64,000 bases of DNA from Aurantiochytrium sp. KH105 (GCA_003116975.1 BGKB01000026.1:496001-560000); one strand, 5' to 3'; positions 29,501 through 39,545 are shown, numbered from the stretch's first letter. Numbers and translations are program-made. Notes: a model not told the origin generated them from the sequence alone.

Positions 29501-32500
29501 CCAGAGAATCTCGACACCATCGTCAAGGGCGGCTGTCTCAAACCCATTATTTCCTTTGCTTTTCCTGGCGATGAAAACGTTCAGTTTCAGGCTGTTGCGA
29601 CGTTGCGAGGCCTTGCAGTCAATGCCGATGTGCGCCTCGCTATTGTGCGCAACGGAGGCGTGGAGCCCTTGATTTTGGCAGCACAAGCAGACAGTATCGA
29701 GACACAGCGCGAAGCGGCCGCAGCGCTGTGCAATCTCACGCTCAATGAGGAGAACAAGATTGCGGTCGGACGGTCAGGCTGCCTCCCAGCGCTCATTCAG
29801 CTTGTTCAGTCCTGTGACCGCGAGCGAGAGCGGTACGCGCTTATTGCGATCGGAAACATTGCCGAGATGGTGGAGGGTCGTACACAGCGAACCATGATTG
29901 ATGAAGGTGTTTTGGCGGCTCTCATGAAGGTTGCCGGCTCTGAAGTTGCGGAGATTCGTCGCGAGGTGGCGCGCTGTCTGGCCCTCTTTGCATCGAGTCC
30001 AGACTCTCAGCGCGACGTCATTGCATGCGGAGGATTGGTGCAGATCATGGCTTTCATTCGCTCCAAGGATCTCAAGTGCCAACGATATGGTGCCCTCGGT
30101 CTCTCGAACTTGGCGCTCGAGCACTCGAACCATGTCGATCTCATCGAAAACGGCGCGCTTCCAGCGCTCGTGACTGTCGCAGGCTCCGAGGATCTGGAGA
30201 CGAGACGCTGCGTGGCGTTTGCGCTCGAATGCTTGTGCGCAAACGAGGCCTCGCACGCCATCGGTGAGCGTGTGGGTCTCGTCAAGCCTCTTGTGAATCT
30301 GGCCATGTGCGATGACCCAGACACCCATCTGCACGCCGTCATTGCCATGCGCCATCTCGCTCTTAATGCAGCAAATCGAATCAAGCTTGTTGAGCTCGGC
30401 GCGCTGGTGCCTCTGCTCAAGCTTGGAGCGACTTCAAATGTCGAAGTTCTGCGCGAGGTGGCAGCAGCACTACGTAACCTCTCACTCTCGGAAGAGAACA
30501 AGCTCAGCATCGTCAAAGCTGGAGTACTCTCGGTACTGGTTACCTTTGGACATTCAGGCGATATGGAAGTAGCACACCAAGCGTGTGGTGTGCTGGCCAA
30601 TCTTGCAGAGGTCACTGAAAACCAAGGACGCATGGTCGAAGCAGGCGCATTGCAGCATCTCAAGTTCGTTCTGCGGTCGAAGTCAATCGCAGTCCAGCGA
30701 GAAGCATCTCGCGCAATCGCCAATCTGTCAGCAGAGTATGCGCACACCTCTGAGATTGCCTCGGGCGGCGCGCTGCCGCCACTCACGGCGGCGCTGTCCT
30801 CACCTGACGTAATGAGCCAGCGCTACGCAGCCATGGGCATTTCCAACCTTGCTACGCACATTGCCAATCAGCCCCGCATTTTGCAAGAGGGTGGTCTCAA
30901 CTCACTCGTGCATCTCGCAGGCTTTGGTAATGGGGACCTCGAGTGCCAACGGTACGCTGTCTTTGGACTCTGCAATCTTTCGTGCACACGAAGCAATCAC
31001 CCACCTTTGATTCAGCGCGGCGTTCTACCAATGTTGACCGAGCTCATTGAGCACGACGACGTCGAGATCCGCAACGCTGCGACCTTTGCAATTGCTAACT
31101 TTGCTGCTGTGGCAGAAAATCACCAGCTTCTTATGGAAGAGACCGTCATCGAACCACTCGTGTATCTTTTGCGCATTGATGACGCTGAGGCCCAGCTTCG
31201 GGCTACGGCTGCGCTGCGGGGACTTGCATGTGATCCCATTCTGCGCAACACCATCATTGAAGAAGGCGCTTTAGATCCGCTCCTGGAGCTGGCCAAGTCT
31301 GAGAACGTTGCTGTGCAACATGAGGTTCTTGCTTGCCTTTGCAATCTCTCTCTCTCTGGATGCATTGGAGATCAGCACGCAACGGTGGCGCGTGCCATCA
31401 ATGTTCCGGGTCTCGTATCTTTCCTGTGTTCTGCGGATACAACGTATCGACTTTTTGGCGCGGTGGCCCTCGGAAACATTGCCAGTGCGGAGGAGCATCA
31501 TGATGCTATGATGCAGGGCGGCGCGCTTGCACCTTTGATCACAGTGTCGAATTCCGCAGATCTCGAGACGCAGCGCGCCATTGGGTACGCGCTCTGCAAC
31601 CTTGCTTCAAGGGAGGAGAACCGTGAGGCGGTCGTCGCGCAAGGCGGGTTGCCCCCACTCATTGCCCTTGCGTGTTCAGAAGACATTGACGACATGAGGG
31701 CCGCGATCGCAACACTTCGAGGCATCGCAGCTTCTCCCCACACGCGAGAGCGTATTGTCCAGGAAGGTGGCCTCGAAGCGCTCATGATGGGTGCCAGGAC
31801 GCGCGACGTGATCATTTGGAGAGAACTCGCAGCATGCGCGTTTAACTTGGCCATGAACGAGAACACCAAGCTCGATATTGCGCAGAGCGAGGCTCTGCCG
31901 GAACTCATTCGGCTCTGCAAAAGTGGTGAGGAGGATGTCGTGCGCTACTGCTGCGGGTGCATCGCGAACATGGCTGAGAATAATACGACGCACGAGCTCA
32001 TCGTTTCCATCGAAGGTGTCGGATTTCTGTGCGCGCTCACCTCTTCACGAAGCATAAAGATGTCGGGTGTTCATCGCGAGGCGACACGAGCTCTTGCCAA
32101 TCTTGGCGCCGACTTCCAAATGCAAGAGCAGCTAATCAAAGATGGTGCTCATTTCGCCTTTGTTCGCGCCATGTGCCACCAATCTGACGTGGTGACCCAA
32201 CGTCTTGGGGCGCTGGGCATTATGAACCTTACTACGCGCCCCAAGTATCACGACCATGTCGTCGAGCGCGAGGTTGGAGAACCCGGCAGCCCCGAGTATG
32301 AGGGCGCCATCCAAGCTCTCACGGCGCTCGTCCAGCTGCGTGTCGACGAGCTTGGCCGTGTCGACGTGAAGCGCGATGATATGGAGGCTCGGCGGTACGC
32401 AACGCTGGCATTGGGCAACCTTGCCGCAAATCCCATCAATCACGAGCAACTTATGAGCTGTGAATCGCTACCGCCCTTGGTGGTCGCCCTTGGTCGTCCG

Positions 32501-35500
32501 GGCATTGTTGACGATGCGGAGACGCACTTTAACGCGGCTTTTGCAATTGGCAAGCTGGCCAAGAACCCAGCGCTGCTCGAAACAATTGGCCGTGCTGGGG
32601 CCATGGCTCCGCTCATCACGGTGGCGCAAAAGGCGCCGGCGCCTCAGGCCAAGTGTCAGGCCATTTCTGCTTTGCGTCGCATTCTCAATGACGACAGAAA
32701 TCGTGATGAAGCTCTGGAGCTGCGCGGTAGACTTTTGCCTGCCTTGGCAGAGGCTGGCAAGACAGGCGACATTGAGATGCAGCGTGAAGTAGCCGCAGCG
32801 CTGTGCAATCTCAGCGTCTCGGACGAGGCCAAACTCGCTCTCTCTGGCTGCGGATCCAAGCGTCCCAATCTCGAATGCCTCCGCGTGCTCATCACACTTG
32901 CACAAAGTACCGATGTGGAAGTCTCCCGGCAGGCTTGCGCAGCGCTGGCAAACATAGCAGAGGACCCCGAGACGCATCCTGTTTTAACAGAGGAACAGGG
33001 CATTCATTTTCTGTCCGTGCTCATGCGGTCTCGAAAGGTGGAGGTGTACCGCGAGGCATCTCGTGCCATCAGCAACCTGTTGGGTTCCATGCATGTGACT
33101 CACAAGACTTTTCTCGACGAGGACGGGCTGCCATCCGTCTTTCGCGTCGCTAAATCCGAGGACTTGCAGTGCCAGTTGCACGCAGCTCTTTGCTACCGTA
33201 AACTCTCTCCCAACGTGCGCACTCATATCGAGATCTGCGCCTCACCGGGACTCAAACCACTCTTCAACCTCGTTCTTAATGCCGAGGAGCCTGTTATCAA
33301 AATGCACGCCATGTCGGCACTGCGCGACGTGGCGTCGAACCCGGATCTCAAGTGGACCTTGTACCGCGAGGGCGCATTGAGAGTCATGGTGGATCTCCTT
33401 GTGCAGCAGAATGCGGTCATTGTGCAAATGCGCGCAGACGCCGAGGCGCACGCGAAAAAGAGCCGGAAACCCAACGAAGAGCTTCCTCGTGAGGCAAATG
33501 AGGCTGGTGTTTCCAAAAATCTCTTTGCTGTTGAGCTTTCGTGTCTCGCTGCTGCTGCGCTTCGCCACATGTCTCTGAATGACCGCATCAAGAGACAGAT
33601 CACGGAAATGGGCGGGCTTGTAGCCCTTGTGGAGTCCGCGCGTCTGGCCTCGAGCACTGATCTCATGACGCAAATTGGCGAGACGATGGCCAACATGTCA
33701 GAGAACCCGGACAATCAGCTGAGCATCGTGGAGGAGGATGGCTTGCTTGCCCTTTTGCACATGAGCAGGTCGCAGAGCGAGGCTGTGCGCGAGGGTGTGG
33801 CGCGTGCACACGCAAGTCTCACAGCCAATGTTCACAACCAGGCTGACGTCTACATTAGAGACGACATCAAGAGCCTCCTGCAGCTGTGCTGGTCAGCATC
33901 GGAACATACTGCCAGGTACGCTTCAATGGCAGTGGGTAATCTGGCTATCAATTACCAGAATCAAGCTACGATTGCTCGGTGTGGCGGCATCCCGCCTCTT
34001 GTGCACCTATGCTCAAACGTAAACGCCGACTGCAGACACTATGCAGCACGAGCACTCTACCGACTTGCCGCCGCGACAGAGAATCAGAGCCGCATCACAG
34101 AAAACAATGGTGTCCCTGCGCTCGTGAGCCTCTTAGGACCCGAGCAGCTTGACGAATGTCGTACCGCCACATGCATGGCCCTTTGCAACTTGGCCAGCGA
34201 TCTTCGGAATCAAGCTGTAATCGTCAAAGCCAATGCTCTCGGTCCTCTTGTGAATGTGCTGCGCGATAGCTCTTCGCAGTGTAAGCGATACGCGGCCATG
34301 ACGCTGTGTAACCTGGCGGAGAACCCAGATAACCAAGGTGTTATCGCTGAGGTTGGAGCGCTGGGTCCCCTCATCGAAGGAACGCGAAGCACGGCAACTT
34401 CGGATCTCGAAACGCAGCGGTATTGTGGAATGTGTCTTTGCAATCTGAGCGTGCATCCCGCGAACCGTCGTCGGATCGTGGAGGCTGGAGGTTTGCCTCC
34501 GCTCGTGCAACTGGCGAACTCCTCGAGACTCGAGTGCCAGCGAAGCTCTGCCCTGGCCCTATACAACATGTCCTGTGTTCAAGCGAATCATGAAGCCCTC
34601 ATTAAGGGTCGCGGCACGGTTCCTTTGGTCCAGCTCGCACAAAGTCAGGACGTCGACTGCAGGCGCTATGCTGCCATGACGTTGTGTAATCTGGCTGCCA
34701 ACGCGGCTACGCGAGCCGCCGCTACCAAGGGAGGCGGCTTGCAGGCCATGGTTTTAGTCGCCAAGGATGGCGATATGGATTGTAAGCGATACGGTCTCAT
34801 CGGACTTTGCAATCTTGCTTGCGACCGTGGCACCCAGGTGCAAGTGATCGTACATGGTGGTCTTGGGCCCATTTTACGGGGCACCGAAGGCGGTCTTTCC
34901 AAGAATGAAAGGAAAAAGCTCGCCACCAAGGCAGGAGTAAGTGGTACTGCCGCAGAGATTGACCTGGAAGAGGATGAAGAGGACAAGGATGCGGACGATG
35001 ATGCGGTGGGCGAGATTGTTGATGTGGACATCTTGCGCTACGCGGCAATGGCCTTGAGCAATCTGAGCGCCAATGAAGAAAATCACAGCATCCTCATCAG
35101 TAAGGGTACGCTCGAGCGACTTGTGGCGCTCACCAAGTGCGGTGACGATGATGTGGTCCAGTACGCTGCTTTTGCTCTTGCGAACATGTCATCAAACGCA
35201 GAAGTTCACGACAAGCTGGGCAAGTGTGGCGCCATCCCGCCTCTCATCGCTCTCGCTCACTCGGAGGATGAAAACGTACGGTGTCTCGCACTCGCGGCAT
35301 TGCGGCGGTTGGCAACGAATGCCGGAAACCGCGGCCTGCTTGTTCGCAATCGCGTCCTCGGCCCGCTCGCTGCAGCGGTAAATGCCAAGGGAGACGAATG
35401 CCCGATTGAGATCCAGCGCGAGGTTGCGGCAACGCTCAGCAACCTCTCTCTTTCCGACGAGAACAAGCCTGCAATCGCCGCAAGCGAGGTGCTCCCTGTG

Positions 35501-38023
35501 ATGATCAAGTTGGCACAGTCTCCCGATGAAGAAATTGCGCGCCAAGCCTGCGGAGCTATTGCAAATATTGCCGAGGACACCGACACGCACAATCACATTG
35601 CCAACCGCGGGGGCGGGGAATTTATGATTGGTCTCATGCATCATACAAGTCTAAGCGTGCACCGCGAGGCCTCGCGCGCCATTGCAAATCTGCTCACCTC
35701 GTTTGACAATCACGCAGGCATCATCAAGAATGGCATCGTTGGCCTGGTGCATCTTGCGCTTTCACAAGACGCTGAGTGTCTGTACAACGCAGCGCTTGCA
35801 TTTCGCAAGCTGGCGCCAAATATTGATTCGCACGAAAATATCATCAACAAGGGCGGTTTGCAGTCACTCTTTTATCTTACTCAGGTGCAGGACATTAAGA
35901 TTCAGAGGCAGGCGGCGACAGCGATGCGCGATTTGGCCGCAAACCCGGACCACCGACAAAAGTATGCAGAAGAGGGCGGCGTGCATGCCCTCATTAAACT
36001 TGCGCGCGACGACTCGCTGGACCTGCGCACGCTTGCCGTGGCCTCGCTGCGGCACCTTTCGCAGCACAAGCTCATCAAAAAGATGATCATTCAGGAAGGC
36101 GGTCTCCCGCCTGTGTTGCGTTGCTGCGGGTCGCTGAATCTGAATTTGCGGCTTCAGTGCGCAGGTCTCTTGGCCAATTTGAGTGAGGACCTGGAAAACC
36201 AGGTAATCATGGTCGAAGACGGCGCCGTTCCTCATCTCGTGGAGCTTTCGCATGTGAACAACGACGAGATCCAGCAGGATGTGTCGCGGTGCTTTGCCAA
36301 CCTAACAAGCAACGAGGAGAACAACATCAAGGCGTACAAGCAGGGCGCCTTGCGCGCGCTGGTGAAGCTGACCAACTCCTCTGACACTGTCTGCCAGCGA
36401 TATGCAGCGATGGGACTTCGGTTCCTATCAACAAATGCCGAGATCCGCATCTTCATTGTCAAGGAGGGTTTGCTCAAGCCCTTTTTGGCCTTGGCGCAGT
36501 CCCCGTTGCTCGACTACCAGCGCACAGCGTCCGCAGCGCTTGCAAGCTTTTCTCTTAACGAGGAAAACAAGACCAAGCTCGTGCGCGAAGGCGGTCTCGG
36601 CCAGATTCTGGCGTGCATGCAGTTCAAAGATCTCGAGGTCCAGCGCGACTGCTCTTTTGCGATGGCCAATATTGCCGATTCTCCGGAATACCACGTTGAC
36701 ATCGCGCGTGAGGGCGGTATCGAGGTCTTGTCGGAAGTTGGTCTTGGTGAGGACGCGCGAGTGCAGCGAGATTGCGCGCGAGCGCTCTCGTGCATCTCGG
36801 TACCCGGCGAGCTGAAGCCCTTGCTCATCAAGAAAGGCGCGCTTCCGACCCTCTTTGCGATGGCGCGATCGCTCGACATTGCGACGCAACGCTACGCCAC
36901 GCTGGCGCTATGCAATCTCGCAGCAGGCGACGACAAGGTCGAAATTGTCGAGCAGGGAGCTGCTCGGCCGTTGCTGTTTTTGGCACGGTTCCCAGACGCA
37001 GAAATCCAGCGATACGCAGCTCTGGCCGTGGCGGGTTTGGCACTTGGCGACCACGGGGACAACAAGATTCGACTCGTGGAAGAGGGTGCTGTGAGTCCCA
37101 TGGTGGACTTGGTCCGCTTCCCGGACATTCAAGTGCAGCGCTCCGCGATTCTGGGTCTCACGGCCTTGGCGCTGGGCAAGCACGCGGTGACGAAAATGTC
37201 GATCGCGCAGGAGAAGGGAATTATGCCTGTGCTTTCCATTGTGGCGAATTCAAGAGACCTCATGTGCGTGCGCACGGCCTTGTACTGCATCGGATGTTGC
37301 TGCGAAACCGAAGAAGTCAAAGCGCGTATCATGGAGCAGGGTGGCCTGGTCACGGTGCTTTCGCAGGCGGCAAATGGCGACATGGAGGTGAAACGCAACT
37401 GTGGCTATGTACTGGCTCTCTTGGCCGAAAGTATGGTGTACCACGACGACTTGGTGCGCGATGGCGCGCTGGATGTCATCATTGAGTACGCTGCGATCGA
37501 AGATGTGGAGTGCCAGGAGTATGCTGCGTTCTCGCTGGCGCATCTGGCGTCGAACCGCGATCTTCAGACCAAGATGGTCGCTGCTGGCGCGCTGCGGCCG
37601 CTGGTCGCCATGATGTCCACGCAAGCCGAACCACGTCACTATGCAGGTCTTGCGCTTCTCAAGCTCGCGGACAATTACGAGAATCACATCAAGATCGCCA
37701 GCGAGGGCGGTATCCAAGCGTTGTTGCGCTTGGCGCGTGCGCGATCAACCGACGAAGAGCTCCAATACAAGGCTGCTCTTACAGTTGGCCATCTGGCTTC
37801 GAACGCAGTCAAATTTCTCCCCAAGGAGGATCTCGACGATTATTCGCGCTTCACTGCATCGCAGACAGACGCCAAGGGGGGCGCTGCGGACACGAGCGGC
37901 CCCGGAGACGGCGCAGGCGGCGCGAATGACATGACTTCCAATCCTGTCGGCCAACTCTCTCGAATGATGGCGCAGAGTAAAACCAAGGAATTCCTCGACA
38001 AGTCGATCAAGAAAACTCTCTAG
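26528..38023 (+). CDS. Giant armadillo-repeat protein, 3831 residues
   Basis: A single uninterrupted ORF from the ATG at 26528. Nearly the whole protein is armadillo repeats of about 41 residues, roughly 85-90 units, each ending in a helix such as QRYAALALGNLAAN, QRQALAALRGLAIS, REVAAALCNLSLS, RQACAALANIAED or QREASRAIANLAAN. The order of these five unit types recurs along the chain, showing growth by duplication of blocks. Two departures are seen: an acidic/Lys insert at about residues 2786-2834 (LEEDEEDKDADDDA) and a 70-residue C-terminal tail without repeats (Gly/Asp-rich, then LSRMMAQSKTKEFLDKSIKKTL). The repeats resemble Vac8-type armadillo units. Such solenoids are binding scaffolds; the partner is unknown. 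Long ARM proteins are frequent in flagella, and the divergent neighbour is KAP3, but a flagellar role is only inference. No catalytic domain is seen. Confidence 0.92.
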   Translation: MAKVLETLIARGRRVRRPREQREVAFGLADLSTHPDIHTRMVQKGACTSLIQLLERSGDLETQRFSALALGNMASTAENRVKMVHAGCCRPLITYIGSEAGDTIGRQYAALALGNLAANTANHEEIVHLNAIEALIMLLRAEDVQCGRYAAFAISNLASNEQHRAQIVEEGAIAPLVELACSDDSNVQRQALAALRGLAISPENRSLIVKEGVLDPLVLMARSEDVAIQREVGAALNSLSSLDENKSEIADRAISTIISLALSGDAEVEKQAVCTMANLLEMVELHDKVLDESGLPPLIALAVSDDVATKGEACRAIANLAANRDIQQQVMREGGMRPLIDALSVKDISSQRFGALGLANLATNVAYQVKIVQEGAVAPLIELAADPEREIEARRYAVLCIANLAATIGNHPALLQEGVLAALYSLSNAADVMSQYYVAYALANLSSNARNHEVIVEMGGLQPLITLSYSRDPDVHHQAAAAIRGLSVNDTNKMKIVQEGGLEPLVLLMKSRDVEVLREVVAALCNLSISDETKFEMAKSGALPPLIMLALNEDMEVSRQSCAALANVAEIPENQVKLGHEQAIEKLIQALRSPFVEVQREAGRAIANLAANSDNQDRIIEGGGHQVLISYLLSPDTASQRVGAMGIGNLSTSTKHRVALMQSGALEPLMSLARSEDLELEIQRFAVLATANLASSVDNHVQLVEEGALPLLISLSSSPDPEVRQYAAFALVRMAHNAEIRKKITDEGGLEPVLFLARTNDAEIHCEVLPALCTLSFADANKVEICRHGGLEPLVELCEVTEDPIMAQQACCALANLAEEVENQALIVQKGVIAPLIRALQTDFPDANREAARCLGNLAANCEYGEEMFRCGVVECLVLMLRHDNIGCQRMASMALANLATNIKLQTKLVHMEVVEPMITMASKGLDTNTTSDAETERYALLCLANLAVSPENHEYLINSGTLDLVVGFSKSRDVVCRQHAIYALGNFASSPENLDTIVKGGCLKPIISFAFPGDENVQFQAVATLRGLAVNADVRLAIVRNGGVEPLILAAQADSIETQREAAAALCNLTLNEENKIAVGRSGCLPALIQLVQSCDRERERYALIAIGNIAEMVEGRTQRTMIDEGVLAALMKVAGSEVAEIRREVARCLALFASSPDSQRDVIACGGLVQIMAFIRSKDLKCQRYGALGLSNLALEHSNHVDLIENGALPALVTVAGSEDLETRRCVAFALECLCANEASHAIGERVGLVKPLVNLAMCDDPDTHLHAVIAMRHLALNAANRIKLVELGALVPLLKLGATSNVEVLREVAAALRNLSLSEENKLSIVKAGVLSVLVTFGHSGDMEVAHQACGVLANLAEVTENQGRMVEAGALQHLKFVLRSKSIAVQREASRAIANLSAEYAHTSEIASGGALPPLTAALSSPDVMSQRYAAMGISNLATHIANQPRILQEGGLNSLVHLAGFGNGDLECQRYAVFGLCNLSCTRSNHPPLIQRGVLPMLTELIEHDDVEIRNAATFAIANFAAVAENHQLLMEETVIEPLVYLLRIDDAEAQLRATAALRGLACDPILRNTIIEEGALDPLLELAKSENVAVQHEVLACLCNLSLSGCIGDQHATVARAINVPGLVSFLCSADTTYRLFGAVALGNIASAEEHHDAMMQGGALAPLITVSNSADLETQRAIGYALCNLASREENREAVVAQGGLPPLIALACSEDIDDMRAAIATLRGIAASPHTRERIVQEGGLEALMMGARTRDVIIWRELAACAFNLAMNENTKLDIAQSEALPELIRLCKSGEEDVVRYCCGCIANMAENNTTHELIVSIEGVGFLCALTSSRSIKMSGVHREATRALANLGADFQMQEQLIKDGAHFAFVRAMCHQSDVVTQRLGALGIMNLTTRPKYHDHVVEREVGEPGSPEYEGAIQALTALVQLRVDELGRVDVKRDDMEARRYATLALGNLAANPINHEQLMSCESLPPLVVALGRPGIVDDAETHFNAAFAIGKLAKNPALLETIGRAGAMAPLITVAQKAPAPQAKCQAISALRRILNDDRNRDEALELRGRLLPALAEAGKTGDIEMQREVAAALCNLSVSDEAKLALSGCGSKRPNLECLRVLITLAQSTDVEVSRQACAALANIAEDPETHPVLTEEQGIHFLSVLMRSRKVEVYREASRAISNLLGSMHVTHKTFLDEDGLPSVFRVAKSEDLQCQLHAALCYRKLSPNVRTHIEICASPGLKPLFNLVLNAEEPVIKMHAMSALRDVASNPDLKWTLYREGALRVMVDLLVQQNAVIVQMRADAEAHAKKSRKPNEELPREANEAGVSKNLFAVELSCLAAAALRHMSLNDRIKRQITEMGGLVALVESARLASSTDLMTQIGETMANMSENPDNQLSIVEEDGLLALLHMSRSQSEAVREGVARAHASLTANVHNQADVYIRDDIKSLLQLCWSASEHTARYASMAVGNLAINYQNQATIARCGGIPPLVHLCSNVNADCRHYAARALYRLAAATENQSRITENNGVPALVSLLGPEQLDECRTATCMALCNLASDLRNQAVIVKANALGPLVNVLRDSSSQCKRYAAMTLCNLAENPDNQGVIAEVGALGPLIEGTRSTATSDLETQRYCGMCLCNLSVHPANRRRIVEAGGLPPLVQLANSSRLECQRSSALALYNMSCVQANHEALIKGRGTVPLVQLAQSQDVDCRRYAAMTLCNLAANAATRAAATKGGGLQAMVLVAKDGDMDCKRYGLIGLCNLACDRGTQVQVIVHGGLGPILRGTEGGLSKNERKKLATKAGVSGTAAEIDLEEDEEDKDADDDAVGEIVDVDILRYAAMALSNLSANEENHSILISKGTLERLVALTKCGDDDVVQYAAFALANMSSNAEVHDKLGKCGAIPPLIALAHSEDENVRCLALAALRRLATNAGNRGLLVRNRVLGPLAAAVNAKGDECPIEIQREVAATLSNLSLSDENKPAIAASEVLPVMIKLAQSPDEEIARQACGAIANIAEDTDTHNHIANRGGGEFMIGLMHHTSLSVHREASRAIANLLTSFDNHAGIIKNGIVGLVHLALSQDAECLYNAALAFRKLAPNIDSHENIINKGGLQSLFYLTQVQDIKIQRQAATAMRDLAANPDHRQKYAEEGGVHALIKLARDDSLDLRTLAVASLRHLSQHKLIKKMIIQEGGLPPVLRCCGSLNLNLRLQCAGLLANLSEDLENQVIMVEDGAVPHLVELSHVNNDEIQQDVSRCFANLTSNEENNIKAYKQGALRALVKLTNSSDTVCQRYAAMGLRFLSTNAEIRIFIVKEGLLKPFLALAQSPLLDYQRTASAALASFSLNEENKTKLVREGGLGQILACMQFKDLEVQRDCSFAMANIADSPEYHVDIAREGGIEVLSEVGLGEDARVQRDCARALSCISVPGELKPLLIKKGALPTLFAMARSLDIATQRYATLALCNLAAGDDKVEIVEQGAARPLLFLARFPDAEIQRYAALAVAGLALGDHGDNKIRLVEEGAVSPMVDLVRFPDIQVQRSAILGLTALALGKHAVTKMSIAQEKGIMPVLSIVANSRDLMCVRTALYCIGCCCETEEVKARIMEQGGLVTVLSQAANGDMEVKRNCGYVLALLAESMVYHDDLVRDGALDVIIEYAAIEDVECQEYAAFSLAHLASNRDLQTKMVAAGALRPLVAMMSTQAEPRHYAGLALLKLADNYENHIKIASEGGIQALLRLARARSTDEELQYKAALTVGHLASNAVKFLPKEDLDDYSRFTASQTDAKGGAADTSGPGDGAGGANDMTSNPVGQLSRMMAQSKTKEFLDKSIKKTL

Positions 38024-38552
38024 AAGAAATGGCTAGGTTAGCAAGGATGTAGGGACTCGAAACCAAGAATGGACTTCTACAATTGCGATGTTCGATTTTT
38101 TTGGATGAACTGCAATCGTCTGCAAGCAAGAGTGGGTGGGATACGTGAAGAAATCATGATTTCTTTTTCCTCCGTGAGCGAAAATAAGACCAAGTGGCGT
38201 TCAAGTGTTTGGCAACAATTTTAGACACAAGCCCACAAAATAGAAAGAAAAATATCACCCCCTGTGTTTGTTTGAAAAAAAAAACGTTGTAATTCCTTTT
38301 GTCCGAGTCAATAGAATTTCTGGACTTGGAAGTGCGCGCGAACCGAGCTTGAAGAATCGACACATGCCGTTTGAGTATCTCAGCCAGGGTGCTCAGAGAA
38401 ATCGTCGAGAAAGTGGAATCGAGAAAGAGAGAAAGGGAGGCCGAGGGTGGATGAAAGAGAACGATGCGTGTCCATCGAATGCGTGACACTCCATCATCCA
38501 TTGCGTAGTTAGCAGGAAAAGGAGGACTTTTGCTGCAGAGCACCTTGCGTTC
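38024..38552. other. Convergent spacer, armadillo gene / RAD6-like gene
   Basis: 529 bases of 3' flanks, AT-richer than the genes, with an A-run at 38273-38283. No gene seen. Confidence 0.65.
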
Positions 38553-39545
38553 TTAGCCCTCCAAGGACTTGGCGGCAATCCTCCTGACGCGCTTCTTGTA
38601 CTCCTTTGGTTCGCTCACAAAGAGCTTGGCAGCTTCCGGGTTTGCAGGTGAATTCGGGTTTGGGTCCGTGAGAAGAGACTGGATCGAAGTCAGAATCGTG
38701 CTCGTTGTGTAAATTGGAGACCACTGATCCTGAATAATGTCCAGGCAAAGCGTCCCGTCCGAGTAGACGTTCGGGTGAAATAACTGTGAATTTTCGAAAG
38801 TGATTGAGCAGTCAACAGAGAGACCCGACATTAGTCTATCCTTTCCGTACAACGATCTCTCCCAAATCCGGGGAGGGTTTGAAAAAAAAGGAACAACAGA
38901 AAAAGAAGAAAAGAAAAGAAACGAAAAGAGAAGAGAAGAAGGAGACAGACGTCACCACCAAGAGATGTGTAGGCTCGCTCCCTCTCCTCCGTAGGATTAT
39001 CCGTGAGGATAAAATGCAGGAAAACTTACCTCGCAGGTGAAGCGCACCTTTGGTGGCTTGCTCGGGTATTGCTCTGGGAAATGTAGCCTGAGGCCGTAAA
39101 TGCCGCCCTCCCAGGGGCTTTCATCCGGGCCGATGATGGATGCGTTCCACACGTACAGGTTGCTCTCGTTGGCCGGAGCAGCGCTGCATCCCTCGGGAGG
39201 CTCGTTGTGCATTTCGCGCAGATCTGACATGAGTCGCTGCGTAGAAGCCGTCAGCGACGCTGCGCTCGACGGCTTCGGGGCGCTAGAGGACGCAGCTGCT
39301 GGCAGCGCAGGCGCGGGCGCAGGCGCAGGCGGCGTGCTAGCCGCCGCAGTGGCGCCGGCAGCCCCCGCCGCCGTCGTCGTCGTCGAAGAAGATGAAGAAG
39401 CCGTAGTTGCGGCGCCGTTGTTCGCAGCAGCATCGCCGGCAGACGTCTCGCCGGGAGCAGCCGCCGGGGCAGCTGCCTCGGCGGGCGTCGTCGCCTGCGC
39501 GTTCTGCGTCTCCGCGGCGCCCGCGTCTCCCGCAGCGGCGTCCAT
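38553..39545 (-). CDS. RAD6/UBE2A-like ubiquitin-conjugating enzyme (two exons)
   Basis: Exon 1 39545-39030, intron 39029-38784, exon 2 38783-38553; 248 residues. The join in phase 0 gives [16 protein letters not shown], equal to the RAD6 stretch KFLSEMFHPNVYANG. The UBC fold runs from about residue 98: [52 protein letters not shown]. The catalytic Cys is C185 in [14 protein letters not shown]. Then come [19 protein letters not shown] and the closing helix [12 protein letters not shown]. The first 95 residues are an Ala/Thr/Ser/Pro-rich extension absent from canonical RAD6 (about 150-172 aa). Known role of RAD6: histone H2B monoubiquitination, PCNA ubiquitination and N-degron turnover. The frame upstream of the ATG stays open to 40475 but looks untranslated. 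Confidence 0.87.
38784..39029 (-). other. Intron of the RAD6-like gene, 246 nt
   Basis: On the minus strand it begins gtaagttttcc after the codon GAG and ends aaaattcacag before TTATTTCACCC. Removal restores the conserved E2 core exactly. Confidence 0.92.
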
